From Streptomyces lavendulae subsp. lavendulae (lineage in GTDB: Bacteria > Actinomycetota > Actinomycetes > Streptomycetales > Streptomycetaceae), in assembly GCF_002803845.1 (NCBI RefSeq), contig NZ_CP024985.1:3224001-3288000 (forward strand): a stretch of 64,000 nt of DNA. The letters run 5' to 3'. Made by a program: the position numbers and the translations under genes. This document shows positions 42,347-51,370 of this stretch, piece by piece (within the stretch, counting starts at the first letter, position 1; each line of letters begins with the position of its first letter). The notes below the pieces were generated by a model. The model searched no databases. It saw only the letters and a program-made list of their open reading frames with translations, and had not been told where the DNA came from.

Positions 42347-43618
42347 ATGGCTGCAGGCGCCCCTCGGATCTTCGTCTCGCATCTGTCGGGTGTGCCCGTC
42401 TTCGATCCCAACGGCGACCAGGTGGGCCGCGTCCGCGACCTCGTCGCGATGCTGCGCGTCGGCGGCCGGCCGCCCCGGCTGCTGGGTCTGGTGGTGGAGG
42501 TCGTCAGCCGCCGCCGGATCTTCCTGCCCATGACCCGGGTGACGGGCGTCGAGTCCGGACAGGTCATCACCACCGGCGTGATCAACATGCGGCGCTTCGA
42601 ACAGCGCCCGACCGAGCGGCTGGTCCTCGGCGAGCTGCTGGACCGCCGGGTGACGCTCGTGGCCACCGGCGAGGAGGCCACCGTCCTGGACGTGGCCATC
42701 CAGCAGCTCCCGGCCCGCCGCGACTGGGAGATCGACCGGATCTTCGTCCGCAAGGGCAAGGGGGGCGCGCTGCGCCGCCGCGGCGAGGCCCTCACGGTCG
42801 AGTGGTCGGCGGTGACCGGCTTCTCGCTGGAGGAGCACGGACAGGGCGCCGAGAGCCTGGTGGCGACGTTCGAGCAGATGCGTCCCGCCGACCTGGCGAA
42901 CGTCCTGCACCACCTGACGCCGAAGCGGCGCGCCGAGGTGGCCAACGCCCTCGACGACGACCGCCTCGCCGACGTCCTGGAGGAGCTCCCCGAGGACGAC
43001 CAGGTGGAGATCCTCGGCAAGCTGAAGGAGGAGCGCGCCGCCGACGTCCTGGAGGCCATGGACCCGGACGACGCCGCCGACCTGCTCTCCGAGCTGCCGG
43101 AGGAGGAGAAGGAGCGGCTGCTGACCCTGATGCAGCCCGACGACGCGGCCGACGTGCGGCGCCTGCTGTCGTACGAGGAGAACACCGCGGGCGGCCTGAT
43201 GACGACCGAGCCGATCGTGCTGCGGCCGGACGCCACGGTCGCCGACGCGCTGGCCCGCGTACGCAAGTCGGACCTGTCGCCGGCGCTGGCGGCGCAGGTG
43301 TACGTGTGCCGTCCGCCGGACGAGACGCCGACGGGCAAGTACCTGGGGACGGTGCACTTCCAGCGGCTGCTGCGGGACCCTCCGTTCACCCTGGTCAGCT
43401 CGATCGTGGACACCGACCTGCCGCCGCTGCGGCCGGACGCCTCGCTGCCCGCCGTGACGAGCTACCTGGCCGCGTACAACATGGTCGCGGCGCCCGTCGT
43501 CGACGAGAGCGGCTCGCTGCTGGGCGCCGTCACCGTCGACGACGTCCTGGACCACCTGCTGCCGGACGACTGGCGGGAGACGGACTTCCACTCCGAGGAG
43601 GCCGTGCGTGGCCACTGA
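42347..43618 (+). CDS. MgtE N-domain/CBS protein without a channel domain
   Basis: 423 aa from the ATG at 42347, eight bases after AGGAGG. Order: a PRC-barrel-like N-terminus (RIFVSHLSGVPVFDPNGDQVGRVRDLV), the MgtE_N superhelix (LHHLTPKRRAEVANALDD ... MDPDDAADLLSELPEEE), a paired CBS region (AGGLMTTEPIVLRPDATVADAL ... PVVDESGSLLGAVTVDDVLDHLLP), and no membrane helices. It likely senses Mg2+ or nucleotides and regulates a partner. It overlaps the DUF1003 membrane gene by 11 bp, a likely partner. The same pair occurs in mycobacteria, from memory. Confidence 0.88.
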   Translation: MAAGAPRIFVSHLSGVPVFDPNGDQVGRVRDLVAMLRVGGRPPRLLGLVVEVVSRRRIFLPMTRVTGVESGQVITTGVINMRRFEQRPTERLVLGELLDRRVTLVATGEEATVLDVAIQQLPARRDWEIDRIFVRKGKGGALRRRGEALTVEWSAVTGFSLEEHGQGAESLVATFEQMRPADLANVLHHLTPKRRAEVANALDDDRLADVLEELPEDDQVEILGKLKEERAADVLEAMDPDDAADLLSELPEEEKERLLTLMQPDDAADVRRLLSYEENTAGGLMTTEPIVLRPDATVADALARVRKSDLSPALAAQVYVCRPPDETPTGKYLGTVHFQRLLRDPPFTLVSSIVDTDLPPLRPDASLPAVTSYLAAYNMVAAPVVDESGSLLGAVTVDDVLDHLLPDDWRETDFHSEEAVRGH

Positions 43619-44291
43619 GCGGGGCCGCGGGGACGCGGCGCGCGAACGGCGCCGGGAGCGGCGCGAGCATGCCCGTGACGGGCTCTCCGAGCGGCTGGAG
43701 GAGGCGGCGGAGCGGTTGCGCACCGAGCGGCCGGAACGTTCCTCCGAGCGGGCGAAGGCCAGCGTCGCCCTGGGCGCGAGCGCGCTGGCGCGTCCGCGCG
43801 TACGGCTGGACCAGCCGCGCCCGGCGCGCCGCAGGCTGCTGCCCGAGTACGACCCGGAGGCCTTCGGGCGGCTGTCGGAGCGGGTCGCGCGGTTCCTCGG
43901 CACGGGCCGGTTCATCGTCTGGATGACCCTGGTCATCGTGGTGTGGGTGCTGTGGAACATCTTCGCGCCCGACCACCTGCGCTTCGACCAGTACCCCTTC
44001 ATCTTCCTGACCCTGATGCTGTCCCTCCAGGCCTCCTACGCCGCCCCGCTGATCCTGCTCGCGCAGAACCGGCAGGACGACCGGGACCGGGTCAACCTGG
44101 AGCAGGACCGCAAGCAGAACGAGCGCTCCATCGCGGACACCGAGTACCTGACCCGCGAGATCGCGGCGCTGCGCATGGGCCTGGGCGAGGTCGCCACGCG
44201 CGACTGGATCAGGTCCGAGTTCCAGGACCTGATCAAGGAGATGGACGAGCGGCGGCTGTTCCCAGGCGAAAGTGACGAAGGCGACCGCTGA
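43608..44291 (+). CDS. DUF1003 membrane protein
   Basis: 227 aa, GTG start inside the end of the preceding gene. A basic, coiled N-terminus (ARERRRERREHARDGLSERLEEAAERL), then the DUF1003 signature SERVARFLGTGRFIVWMTLVIVVWVLWNIFAP and FIFLTLMLSLQASYAAPLILLAQNRQ (two helices), and a C-terminal coiled coil (DRDRVNLEQDRKQNERSIADTEYLTREI). Its coupling to the MgtE_N/CBS protein suggests a two-part Mg-related module. Function unproven. Confidence 0.88.
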   Translation: MATERGRGDAARERRRERREHARDGLSERLEEAAERLRTERPERSSERAKASVALGASALARPRVRLDQPRPARRRLLPEYDPEAFGRLSERVARFLGTGRFIVWMTLVIVVWVLWNIFAPDHLRFDQYPFIFLTLMLSLQASYAAPLILLAQNRQDDRDRVNLEQDRKQNERSIADTEYLTREIAALRMGLGEVATRDWIRSEFQDLIKEMDERRLFPGESDEGDR

Positions 44292-44333
44292 CGGCCTTTC
44301 CTGAGCCGTGCTACCGAGCCGTACCATCGGGGC

Positions 44334-45503
44334 ATGGCTACCGACACAAGCTCCGCCGCCGACGCCGCCGCGCCCGAGCAGGACGCGATCCTGGACGCGC
44401 TGTCGACGGTGAACGACCCCGAGATCCACCGTCCGATCACCGAGCTCGGCATGGTGAAATCGGTGGAGATCGGCGAGGGCGGCGCCGTCGCCGTCACGGT
44501 CTACCTGACGGTGTCGGGCTGCCCCATGCGCGAGACGATCACCAAGAACGTCACCGAGGCCGTCGAGAAGGTCGCGGGCGTCAGCTCCGTCGCCGTCACC
44601 CTCGACGTGATGAGCGACGAGCAGCGCAAGGACCTGGCGGCCACGCTGCGCGGCGGCACCGCCGAGCGCGAGGTCCCCTTCGCCAAGCCCGGCTCGCTGA
44701 CCCGCGTCTACGCGGTCGCGTCCGGCAAGGGCGGCGTCGGCAAGTCCTCCGTCACCGTCAACCTCGCCGCGGCGATGGCCGCCGACGGCCTGAAGGTCGG
44801 CGTCGTCGACGCGGACATCTACGGCCACAGCGTGCCGCGCATGCTCGGCGTCGAGGGCCGCCCCACCCAGGTCGAGAACATGATCATGCCGCCGTCGGCG
44901 AACGGCGTGAAGGTCATCTCGATCGGCATGTTCACCCCGGGCAACGCCCCGGTCGTGTGGCGCGGGCCGATGCTGCACCGCGCGCTCCAGCAGTTCCTCG
45001 CCGACGTCTTCTGGGGCGACCTGGACGTGCTGCTGCTCGACCTGCCGCCGGGCACCGGCGACATCGCGATCTCCGTCGCCCAGCTGGTGCCGAACGCCGA
45101 GATCCTCGTCGTGACCACCCCGCAGCAGGCGGCGGCCGAGGTAGCCGAGCGGGCCGGCTCGATCGCCGTGCAGACCCACCAGAAGATCGTCGGCGTCGTC
45201 GAGAACATGTCGGGCCTGCCCTGCCCGCACTGCGACGAGATGGTCGACGTCTTCGGCTCCGGCGGTGGCCAGAAGGTCGCCGACGGGCTCACCAAGACGG
45301 TCGGCGCGTCCGTGCCGGTCCTCGGCAGCATCCCGATCGACGTACGGCTGCGCGAGGGCGGCGACGACGGCAAGCCGGTCGTCCTCTCGGACCCGGACTC
45401 CCCGGCCGGTGCGGCGCTGCGCGCGATCGCGGGCAAGCTGGGCGGCCGCGCCCGCGGCCTGTCGGGCATGTCGCTGGGGATCACCCCGCGCAACAAGTTC
45501 TGA
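44334..45503 (+). CDS. mrp: Mrp/NBP35-type P-loop ATPase (Fe-S carrier)
   Basis: 389 aa. Iron-sulfur cluster carrier/assembly ATPase (ApbC). The N-terminal MIP18/DUF59 domain (DALSTVNDPEIHRPITELGMV) is followed by the deviant Walker A SGKGGVGKSSVTVNL, VVDADIYGHSVPRML, LLLDLPPGTGD, and the cluster-binding CPHC. Length and order match bacterial Mrp. A terminator follows. Confidence 0.94.
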   Translation: MATDTSSAADAAAPEQDAILDALSTVNDPEIHRPITELGMVKSVEIGEGGAVAVTVYLTVSGCPMRETITKNVTEAVEKVAGVSSVAVTLDVMSDEQRKDLAATLRGGTAEREVPFAKPGSLTRVYAVASGKGGVGKSSVTVNLAAAMAADGLKVGVVDADIYGHSVPRMLGVEGRPTQVENMIMPPSANGVKVISIGMFTPGNAPVVWRGPMLHRALQQFLADVFWGDLDVLLLDLPPGTGDIAISVAQLVPNAEILVVTTPQQAAAEVAERAGSIAVQTHQKIVGVVENMSGLPCPHCDEMVDVFGSGGGQKVADGLTKTVGASVPVLGSIPIDVRLREGGDDGKPVVLSDPDSPAGAALRAIAGKLGGRARGLSGMSLGITPRNKF

Positions 45504-45534
45504 CGCGGGGCTCCGGTACGGAGCCCGGCACGGA

Positions 45535-45559
45535 AGGGCACCGCCGCCGGCGGTGCCCT
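45535..45559. terminator. Terminator after mrp
   Basis: An 11-bp stem (45535-45545 with 45549-45559), loop GCC, followed by TTTCCC. It lies between the convergent mrp and the following minus-strand gene. Confidence 0.75.
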
Positions 45560-45600
45560 TTCCCGTATCCGTCTGCCCGTACGCGTCTGGCCGTACGGGT

Positions 45601-46314
45601 CTACTCGTACGCGCCCAGGTCGGCGATCGCCGAGAACCCCAGCCCGTACGCGCTCATCCCGCGCCCGTACGCGCCCAGGTGGACCCCGCTCCCGGTGGAG
45701 CCGGCCAGCACCCAGCCGAACTCCGACTCGCGGTAGTGGAAGGGCGTCGGCTGCCCGTCCACCGGCAGGGACAGCGTCGACCAGTCGGGGCCCGCGAGGT
45801 CGTCGGCGAGCTCCCACGCGGCCTCGGTCTGCTGGTCCAGCCAGTCGTCGCGCAGGGTGTGGTCCATCTGCTGCGGCCAGCTGTAGGACAGCAGGCCCGA
45901 GCCGGCCAGCCAGGCGGCCGAGGAGACCGAGGTGGCCTCCAGCACGCCGGTGCCGTCACCGCTGCGGCGCAGCGGGTTGCTGGCCACGGTGATGACCACC
46001 GCGAAGCGCTCCTTCTCCCCCGTCGCGATCTCGCCGCGCACGGACGGCTCGTCGCCGTGGCCGGTCGACCCGTGCTCCACGGTGCCGTCGGCGCCCGCGG
46101 AGACCTGCATGAGCCAGCGGGGGCCGGTGAAGGCCCCGTCCAGCCCGTACCAGGGGAAGTCCGCCCTCAGGTACCCCTCCGCCGCCCGGCGGGCCGCCGG
46201 GACGGGTGCGGTGCCCTCCTGGGCCTGCCCCGGGGGCTGCTGCTCGGTCTGCGGGGGCGCGTCAAGGGCATCGGCGGGCTGCGTACCCACCCGGCTGCTG
46301 CGCGTCGTCTCCAT
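45601..46314 (-). CDS. Hypothetical protein conserved in Streptomyces
   Basis: 237 aa. A disordered 45-residue start (Gln/Pro-rich) precedes a globular part with many aromatic residues (LRADFPWYGLDGAFTGPRWLMQVSAG, LSYSWPQQMDHTLRDDWLDQQTEAAWELADDL, FHYRESEFGWVLAGS). No domain was recognised and there is no signal peptide. The C-terminus is Gly/Tyr-rich (YGRGMSAYGLGFSAIADLGAYE). It sits between mrp and tatB; no role can be assigned. Confidence 0.72.
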   Translation of the reverse strand: METTRSSRVGTQPADALDAPPQTEQQPPGQAQEGTAPVPAARRAAEGYLRADFPWYGLDGAFTGPRWLMQVSAGADGTVEHGSTGHGDEPSVRGEIATGEKERFAVVITVASNPLRRSGDGTGVLEATSVSSAAWLAGSGLLSYSWPQQMDHTLRDDWLDQQTEAAWELADDLAGPDWSTLSLPVDGQPTPFHYRESEFGWVLAGSTGSGVHLGAYGRGMSAYGLGFSAIADLGAYE

Positions 46315-46427
46315 CTGGGCGGCCTCTCGTTCCGTGGGGTCCGGAGCGGCCGGCCCCCCTCGGGCGTCCTGGGTCCGGACAGATGGAGGATAGCCATCCG
46401 ACTCCGGATCGCCGGGCAGGCGGTGGC

Positions 46428-46877
46428 TCAGGTGGCGTCGGCGTCGAAGGGGGTACGGGCCTCGGGGGCCGGGGCGGAAGGCTTCTTCAGCAGGTCCGGA
46501 CCGGTGCCCGCGGCGGGCGTGGCGGGGCCGGCGGGGGCGGCCGGAGCGGGAGCCGCCTCCTTGCTGTTGACCGCGTCGGTGACGTCGTTGAGCTCCTTGC
46601 GCAGGTCGAAGCTGCTGCGGATCTCCTTGAGGTCCTCGTTCTCGGTCAGCTGCTTACGGATGAAGGTCTTCGGGTTCAGGTCCTCGAACTCGAAGTCCTT
46701 GAACTCCGGTCCCAGCTCGGAGCGGATGTCCTGCTTGGCGCTGTCGGAGAACGAGCGGAGCTTGCGGATCATGCCGGAGACGTCCTGGATCACCTTCGGC
46801 AGCTTGTCCGGGCCGAAGATGAGGATGGCGAGCACCACGATCGTGACCAGTTCGAGTGCGCCTATGTCGTTGAACAC
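46428..46877 (-). CDS. tatB: TatB, Sec-independent protein translocase subunit
   Basis: 149 aa from the GTG at 46877 (GAGGAG at good spacing). A short N-terminal membrane helix (DIGALELVTIVVLAILIFGPDKLP) with the Phe-Gly-Pro hinge and the amphipathic helix PKVIQDVSGMIRKLRSFSDS identify TatA/B. The long acidic tail with EDLNPKTFIRKQL marks TatB. It recognises twin-arginine substrates. It lies just after htrA on the same strand, an order also seen in mycobacteria. Confidence 0.93.
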   Translation of the reverse strand: MFNDIGALELVTIVVLAILIFGPDKLPKVIQDVSGMIRKLRSFSDSAKQDIRSELGPEFKDFEFEDLNPKTFIRKQLTENEDLKEIRSSFDLRKELNDVTDAVNSKEAAPAPAAPAGPATPAAGTGPDLLKKPSAPAPEARTPFDADAT

Positions 46878-46998
46878 CTTGCCGCTCCTCGGCTCTCTCC
46901 ACATCGGGCCCGGACAACGGTACCCGCCGTTCCTTGCGGGCCCCTACGCCGGTGCGGTCCTCTTCCCGGATTCACCCGGGCGTCATGCGGTGTTCGGG

Positions 46999-48345
46999 TC
47001 AGGAACCGCTGGCCGAGCCGAGCTGCACTTCCAGCGTGCGCTCCGTGCCGTCGCGCAGCACGGTCAGGGTGAGGCGGTCGCCGGGGCGGTGGGCCCTGAT
47101 CTTGATGATCAGCTCGTCCCCGCCGTGCACGCGGACCCCGTCCACCTTGGTGATCACGTCGCCCGCCCGGATCCCGGCGCGCGCCCCGGGGCCGTCGGCG
47201 GCCACCGACGGCTTCCCGTCCTCGCCCTTGGAGTCCACACGCGCTCCGTCCCCCCTGTACTGCATGTCCAGGGTGACGCCGATGACGGGGTGGGTGGCGC
47301 GACCGGTGCGGATGAGCTCCTCGGCGACCCGCTTGCCCTGGTTGACGGGGATGGCGAAGCCGAGGCCGATGCTGCCGCTCTGGCGGGTGCTGTCCTTGTC
47401 GTCGCCCTTGTCGGCGCCGCGGATCGCGCTGTTGATGCCGATGACGTGGGCGCGGGAGTCCAGGAGCGGGCCGCCGGAGTTGCCGGGGTTGATCGGGGCG
47501 TCGGTCTGGAGGGCGTCCACGTAGCTGACGTCGCTGCCGTCGCCCTTGTCGCCGCCCGCGGTGATGGGGCGGCCGGTGGCGCTGATGATGCCCGCCGTGA
47601 CCGTGTTGGAGAGGTCGAAGGGGGCCCCGATGGCCACGACCGGGTCGCCGACCCGGACGTTCTCCGAGTTGCCCAGGGCCAGCGGGCGCAGGCCCCGGAC
47701 CCCGGTCACCTTGACGACCGCCAGGTCGTAGCCGCCGTCGCGGCCGACCAGCTCGGCCGCGACGCTCTCGCCGGTGCTGAAGGTGACCGTTATGTTCTTG
47801 GCGTCGGCGACGACGTGGTTGTTCGTCAGGATGTGGCCCTGCTCGTCCAGGACGAAGCCGGTCCCGGTGCCGCCCCCGCCGCTGCCGCTGACGTGCAGGG
47901 TGACCACGCCGGGCAGGGCGGTGGCCGCGATGCCGGCCACGCTCTCCGGGGCCCGGTCCTTGTGGTCGGCTGCCGCCTGCGGGAGCTCCAGCCGGGTGTC
48001 GGCGCGCCGCTCGGCGAGGATGCCGAGGTAGCCGCCGACGCCACCGGCGAGGAGGGCGATCACCGAGCCGAGGACCACCAGCCGCCAGATGCCGGGGGCG
48101 CGGCGCTCCCCGCCGTGGTCCACCACGTGGAAGGGGCGGTCGGCCCAGGGGTCGTAGCGCGGTCCGGGGGCGGTGTCCGGCTCCCCGGTCCCGGGCCCCG
48201 CCGCGAAGTCCGCCCCGGAGGCCGTCCCGGAGTCCGGGACCTGCGGCGCGGTGCCGTCCGCCGGAGCGGAGGGCGCCGGATCGGCGGGCCGGCTCCACCA
48301 GGACGGAGCCGGACCGCTCCGCTGACTGTCGCGACTGTCGGACAT
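46999..48345 (-). CDS. HtrA-like membrane-anchored serine protease (S1C, PDZ)
   Basis: 448 aa. A disordered cytoplasmic start of ~85 residues, one membrane helix (about 88-110, IWRLVVLGSVIALLAGGVGGYL), then a trypsin-like domain outside: His in HILTNNHVVAD, Asp in GGYDLAVVKV, Ser in NPGNSGGPLLD. A C-terminal PDZ domain (IGVTLDMQYRG ... AGIRAGDVITKVDGVRVHG) follows. It degrades misfolded envelope proteins. It is encoded downstream of the ECF sigma/anti-sigma pair and thus is probably part of an envelope-stress response; a hairpin separates them. Confidence 0.93.
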   Translation of the reverse strand: MSDSRDSQRSGPAPSWWSRPADPAPSAPADGTAPQVPDSGTASGADFAAGPGTGEPDTAPGPRYDPWADRPFHVVDHGGERRAPGIWRLVVLGSVIALLAGGVGGYLGILAERRADTRLELPQAAADHKDRAPESVAGIAATALPGVVTLHVSGSGGGGTGTGFVLDEQGHILTNNHVVADAKNITVTFSTGESVAAELVGRDGGYDLAVVKVTGVRGLRPLALGNSENVRVGDPVVAIGAPFDLSNTVTAGIISATGRPITAGGDKGDGSDVSYVDALQTDAPINPGNSGGPLLDSRAHVIGINSAIRGADKGDDKDSTRQSGSIGLGFAIPVNQGKRVAEELIRTGRATHPVIGVTLDMQYRGDGARVDSKGEDGKPSVAADGPGARAGIRAGDVITKVDGVRVHGGDELIIKIRAHRPGDRLTLTVLRDGTERTLEVQLGSASGS

Positions 48346-48417
48346 GGACGCTCCCCGCAGGCCTGGCGCACCGCACGGCGGCGCATCTGCCGGAGATTCA
48401 ACCAGGTGCCGCGCGCC

Positions 48418-48449
48418 GGCGGAGCCCCGGCTCCCGCCGGGGCTCCGCC
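48418..48449 (-). terminator. Hairpin between the anti-sigma gene and htrA
   Basis: An 11-bp stem (48418-48428 with 48439-48449), loop of 10 nt, extended by imperfect GC pairs on both sides. It lies 8 bp past the anti-sigma stop, so it may end or attenuate the sigma operon before htrA. Confidence 0.65.
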
Positions 48450-48457
48450 GCGCGCCC

Positions 48458-49138
48458 TCAGCGGGCCAGCGAGGCCGGGACGGCGGTCGCCGGGACCGCG
48501 GTCGCCGCGGTGGGGGTCGGCGTGGGGAACTGCCCGGCCGGGACCGGGCCGGGGACGACGCCGGGGCTGGGCAGCCGCTCGCGCACGAAGGCGTCGGTCA
48601 GCGGGACCGAGGGGCCGGGCCGGGTGGCGGGGGCGTCGCCCCGCAGGTTCGGCTCGACCGGGTCCAGCGGCAGCGAACCTCCGAGCGCGATCGCGGCCAG
48701 CGACACGGCTCCCGCCGCGGCGAAGGCGAACCGGCGCCGGGGACGGCCGACGTCGTGGATGCGGAAACCCTCGCGCGGGGCGGCAGGGGCGGCGTACCCG
48801 AACGAGGCGAAGGGATCGGCACCCGGCGAACCGGCTCCCGGCGAACCGCCGGGAGCACCTCCCGGGGGCCCGGAGGCCCCGTCGGGACCTGCGCCCGGCA
48901 GACCGCCCGGCAGGCCCTGCAGGCGCGCCAGCAGTCCGGCGGACAGCGGCGGCGGGGCGCTCTCCACGAACAGGGTCTTCAGCCGGCGCTGCGCGTCGGC
49001 CTCGGCCTTGCACTTGGCGCAGGTCGCCAGGTGCGCCAGCACCCGCTCGCGCGCGTCGTGCTTCAACTCCCCGTCCACCAGGGCGGCGAGCCGGTCGCCC
49101 AGGTGCTGCTCGGCGGGGGACGGACTGACTCCGCTCAC
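48458..49138 (-). CDS. Zinc-binding anti-sigma factor (RseA-like)
   Basis: 226 aa. The N-terminal anti-sigma domain has the ZAS motif, [33 protein letters not shown] (HxxxCxxC). The middle is Pro/Gly-rich; a hydrophobic segment ([24 protein letters not shown]) may be a membrane helix, and the rest would be outside. Its ATG overlaps the sigma stop by 4 bp, showing coupled translation. It binds and inhibits the ECF sigma factor until envelope stress. Confidence 0.9.
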   Translation of the reverse strand: MSGVSPSPAEQHLGDRLAALVDGELKHDARERVLAHLATCAKCKAEADAQRRLKTLFVESAPPPLSAGLLARLQGLPGGLPGAGPDGASGPPGGAPGGSPGAGSPGADPFASFGYAAPAAPREGFRIHDVGRPRRRFAFAAAGAVSLAAIALGGSLPLDPVEPNLRGDAPATRPGPSVPLTDAFVRERLPSPGVVPGPVPAGQFPTPTPTAATAVPATAVPASLAR

Positions 49139-49905
49139 TCGGCTCCGCCCTCTCCCCCGGCGCCCGGGGCGCCCACCGCGACGCCCGCCAGGGCCCGCTG
49201 CTCGGCACGGGCCTCCGGGGACCGGTGCTTGAGCGCCTTGCGCAGGTGCGAACGGCCGCGGTGGATGCGGCTGCGGACGGTCCCGAGCTTCACGCCGAGC
49301 GTCGCGGCGATCTCCTCGTACGACAGGCCCTCGATGTCACACAGGACCACGGCCGCCCGGAACTCCGGGGCGAGGGTGTCCAGCGCCTGCTGCACGTCCG
49401 CGTCGAAGTGGGTGTCGTGGAGCACCTGCTGGGGGGACGGCTCCTTGCTCGGCAGCCGCTCGGCGGCGTCGTCGCCGAGGGCGTCGAAGCGGATCCGCTG
49501 CTTGCGGCGCACCATGTCCAGGAAGAGGTTCGTGGTGATGCGGTGCAGCCAGCCCTCGAAGGTGCCGGGGGTGTACGTGGACAGCGAGCGGAAGACGCGG
49601 ACGAAGACCTCCTGCGTCAGGTCCTCCGCGTCGTGCTGGTTGCCGGTGAGGCGGTAGGCGAGGCGGTAGACCCGCGCGCTGTGCGTGCTGACGATCTCCT
49701 CCCACGTGGGAGGGGTCCACGCCTGGGAGCCCGCATCGGCGGCAAAGGTTGCGGTGGTGGCGGTGTGGAAGCGGTCAGCAATGTCGGTCACGGATTTCGG
49801 CTCACCCGCCGACCAGAAGAGACGTCTCAGTACGCCTCCACGATCCACAGGCGCAGCCGCACCTCCCCTATCGGCTCTGGTGGTGTCCAGTGGAGCCCCT
49901 ACCAT
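49135..49905 (-). CDS. ECF sigma factor (mycobacterial SigE-like)
   Basis: 256 aa from the ATG at 49905, seven bases after GGAGGGG; an upstream extension is open but unlikely. Sigma-2 region: VRYRLAY-type segment [33 protein letters not shown] and [22 protein letters not shown]. Sigma-4: [45 protein letters not shown]. From gene order (O-methyltransferase opposite, anti-sigma, HtrA, TatB, Mrp) it matches mycobacterial SigE, not the unrelated Streptomyces SigE. It probably directs envelope-stress promoters. Confidence 0.93.
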   Translation of the reverse strand: MVGAPLDTTRADRGGAAAPVDRGGVLRRLFWSAGEPKSVTDIADRFHTATTATFAADAGSQAWTPPTWEEIVSTHSARVYRLAYRLTGNQHDAEDLTQEVFVRVFRSLSTYTPGTFEGWLHRITTNLFLDMVRRKQRIRFDALGDDAAERLPSKEPSPQQVLHDTHFDADVQQALDTLAPEFRAAVVLCDIEGLSYEEIAATLGVKLGTVRSRIHRGRSHLRKALKHRSPEARAEQRALAGVAVGAPGAGGEGGAE

Positions 49906-50072
49906 AGCCACCCCTCCCGTCAGCTCTGGATAAGCATTTTTGCAGTAACTTTGCACGGGTCTTGGGTCCCGGGCCGCCGATCTGCCCGCTGCCGTCCCCT
50001 CTATCCCGCCTCTGTTACTCCCAACGCCCGGTCCCATCTGCGGGTTCCCGACGTCAGCGGATACAGTCACCG
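49906..50072. promoter_or_regulatory. Divergent promoter region of the sigma and O-methyltransferase genes
   Basis: 167 bp with an unusually AT-rich core (ataagcatttttgcagtaac). On the minus strand TGCAAA occurs twice, 5 bp apart. On the plus strand TACAGT (50062-50067) is a plausible -10 very close to the methyltransferase start. Exact promoters cannot be fixed. Confidence 0.5.
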
Positions 50073-50735
50073 TTGCGCCAACTATGGGGACAGGAGAGGG
50101 TCATTAGCGGCAACCGGCAGACGAGCTGGGCGTTCGCCGACGCGTTTGTCGCCGAGGACGACGCTCTGCGGTGGGCCCGCGACCGGTCCAGGGAAGCGGG
50201 CCTTCGGTCCGTCTCCCCCGGGACCGGGGCCGCGCTGCGCCTGCTGGCCGCCACCGCGGACGCCAAGGCGGTCGCCGAGATCGGCACCGGCACCGGGGTC
50301 TCCGGCATCCACCTGCTCCACGGGATGCGCCCGGACGGCGTCCTGACCACGGTGGATCCCGAGCCCGACCGGCAGGCCTTCGCCCGCCAGGCCTTCCGCG
50401 CCGCCGGTTTCGCGGGCAACCGCGCCCGGTTCATCCCGGGCCGCGCGCTGGACGTGCTGCCGCGGCTCGCCGACGGCGGCTACGACCTCGTCTTCTGCGA
50501 CGGGGACCCCTCCGAGTCCCTGGACTACCTCGCGGAATCGTTGCGGCTGCTCCGCCCCGGCGGCCTGGTCTGCTTCGAGGGCGTCTTCTCCGACGGCCGC
50601 ACGGTCGACTCCGCCGCCCAGCCGGTGGAGGTCATCCGGGTGCGCGAGCTGCTGCGCAGCGTCCGGGAGAGCCCGGCCCTGGAGGCGGCGCTCCTCCCGG
50701 TCGGCGACGGCCTCCTCTGCGCGGTACGCCGCTAG
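50073..50735 (+). CDS. O-methyltransferase (class I SAM-dependent, COG4122)
   Basis: 220 aa if started at the TTG at 50073 ([19 protein letters not shown]). No ATG/GTG lies near the conserved N-terminus; ATT at 50103, after GGAGAGG, is an alternative. SAM-binding motif [25 protein letters not shown], and the acidic post-strand motif [10 protein letters not shown]. It resembles catechol/caffeoyl-CoA O-methyltransferases; the substrate is unknown. In mycobacteria this gene also faces sigE (Rv1220c, from memory). Confidence 0.85.
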   Translation: MRQLWGQERVISGNRQTSWAFADAFVAEDDALRWARDRSREAGLRSVSPGTGAALRLLAATADAKAVAEIGTGTGVSGIHLLHGMRPDGVLTTVDPEPDRQAFARQAFRAAGFAGNRARFIPGRALDVLPRLADGGYDLVFCDGDPSESLDYLAESLRLLRPGGLVCFEGVFSDGRTVDSAAQPVEVIRVRELLRSVRESPALEAALLPVGDGLLCAVRR

Positions 50736-50812
50736 GCCGTCCGGGCCGTCCGGCGGCGCCCCGGGCCCGCCGCCGGGCGGTGCGGACGGCGCCCGCGGGA
50801 GGGTGCACGCAA

Positions 50813-50847
50813 CACCGCCCCGGACGCGGGCAGCGGCCGGGGCGGTG
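50813..50847. terminator. Bidirectional terminator
   Basis: An 11-bp stem (50813-50823 with 50837-50847), 13-nt loop, between the convergent O-methyltransferase and DUF3117 genes. Confidence 0.75.
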
Positions 50848-50871
50848 CAGAGATCAGATGGTGCCGACGCT

Positions 50872-51039
50872 TCAGCCGACGACCTTCTTCAGGGCGTCAC
50901 CCAGGGCGTCCGCTTCGTCGGGAGTCAGCTCGACGACGAGCCGACCGCCGCCCTCAAGCGGTACGCGCATGACGATGCCCCGCCCCTCCTTGGTGACCTC
51001 GAGCGGGCCGTCGCCCGTCCGCGGCTTCATGGCCGCCAT
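50872..51039 (-). CDS. DUF3117 family small protein
   Basis: 55 aa, starts MAAMKPRTGDGPLEVTKEGR and ends DALGDALKKVVG. Ribosome site AGGAAGGGG precedes the ATG. This is the typical size of the actinobacterial DUF3117 family: small, conserved, soluble, function unknown. It is a single gene facing the O-methyltransferase gene. Confidence 0.9.
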   Translation of the reverse strand: MAAMKPRTGDGPLEVTKEGRGIVMRVPLEGGGRLVVELTPDEADALGDALKKVVG

Positions 51040-51370
51040 GCTCGTTCCCCTTCCTGAAACCAGCTCATCGTCAGCCGACGGCCCCGTTCAGGCGCCTAGT
51101 ACCCGGCATCGAACACATTGCTTCCCAGCCATTATCCCGCATGTCAGGACCCGATGACCAACATCGGCCGGGAACGCTTGCGCAACGCGCTCGACCAAAA
51201 CCACTCATTTCGGGGAGCCGCCTGCGATACTTCGCCGCTGCTCCCCCCGGACGGGCTCCGCTTTGTTTGACGCACATCACACGCCCGCCCGCGGCCGAGT
51301 CCGCCATGCTGACCCTTGGACCGGCAGTACCGGCCGGTAGCCAAGCCCGCGACGAAGGGGGACCCCCGCC
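51040..51370. other. Divergent spacer without a recognised gene
   Basis: 331 bp between the DUF3117 and enoyl-CoA hydratase genes. TTGACG (about 51266) is the only -35-like hexamer noticed and has no good -10 partner. AAGGGGG before 51371 is the ribosome site of the hydratase. Nothing else was recognised. Confidence 0.4.

Noticed and set aside
45265..49128. 1287-codon open frame on the plus strand
   Set aside because: Crosses mrp in another frame and lies opposite tatB and htrA; compositional artefact.
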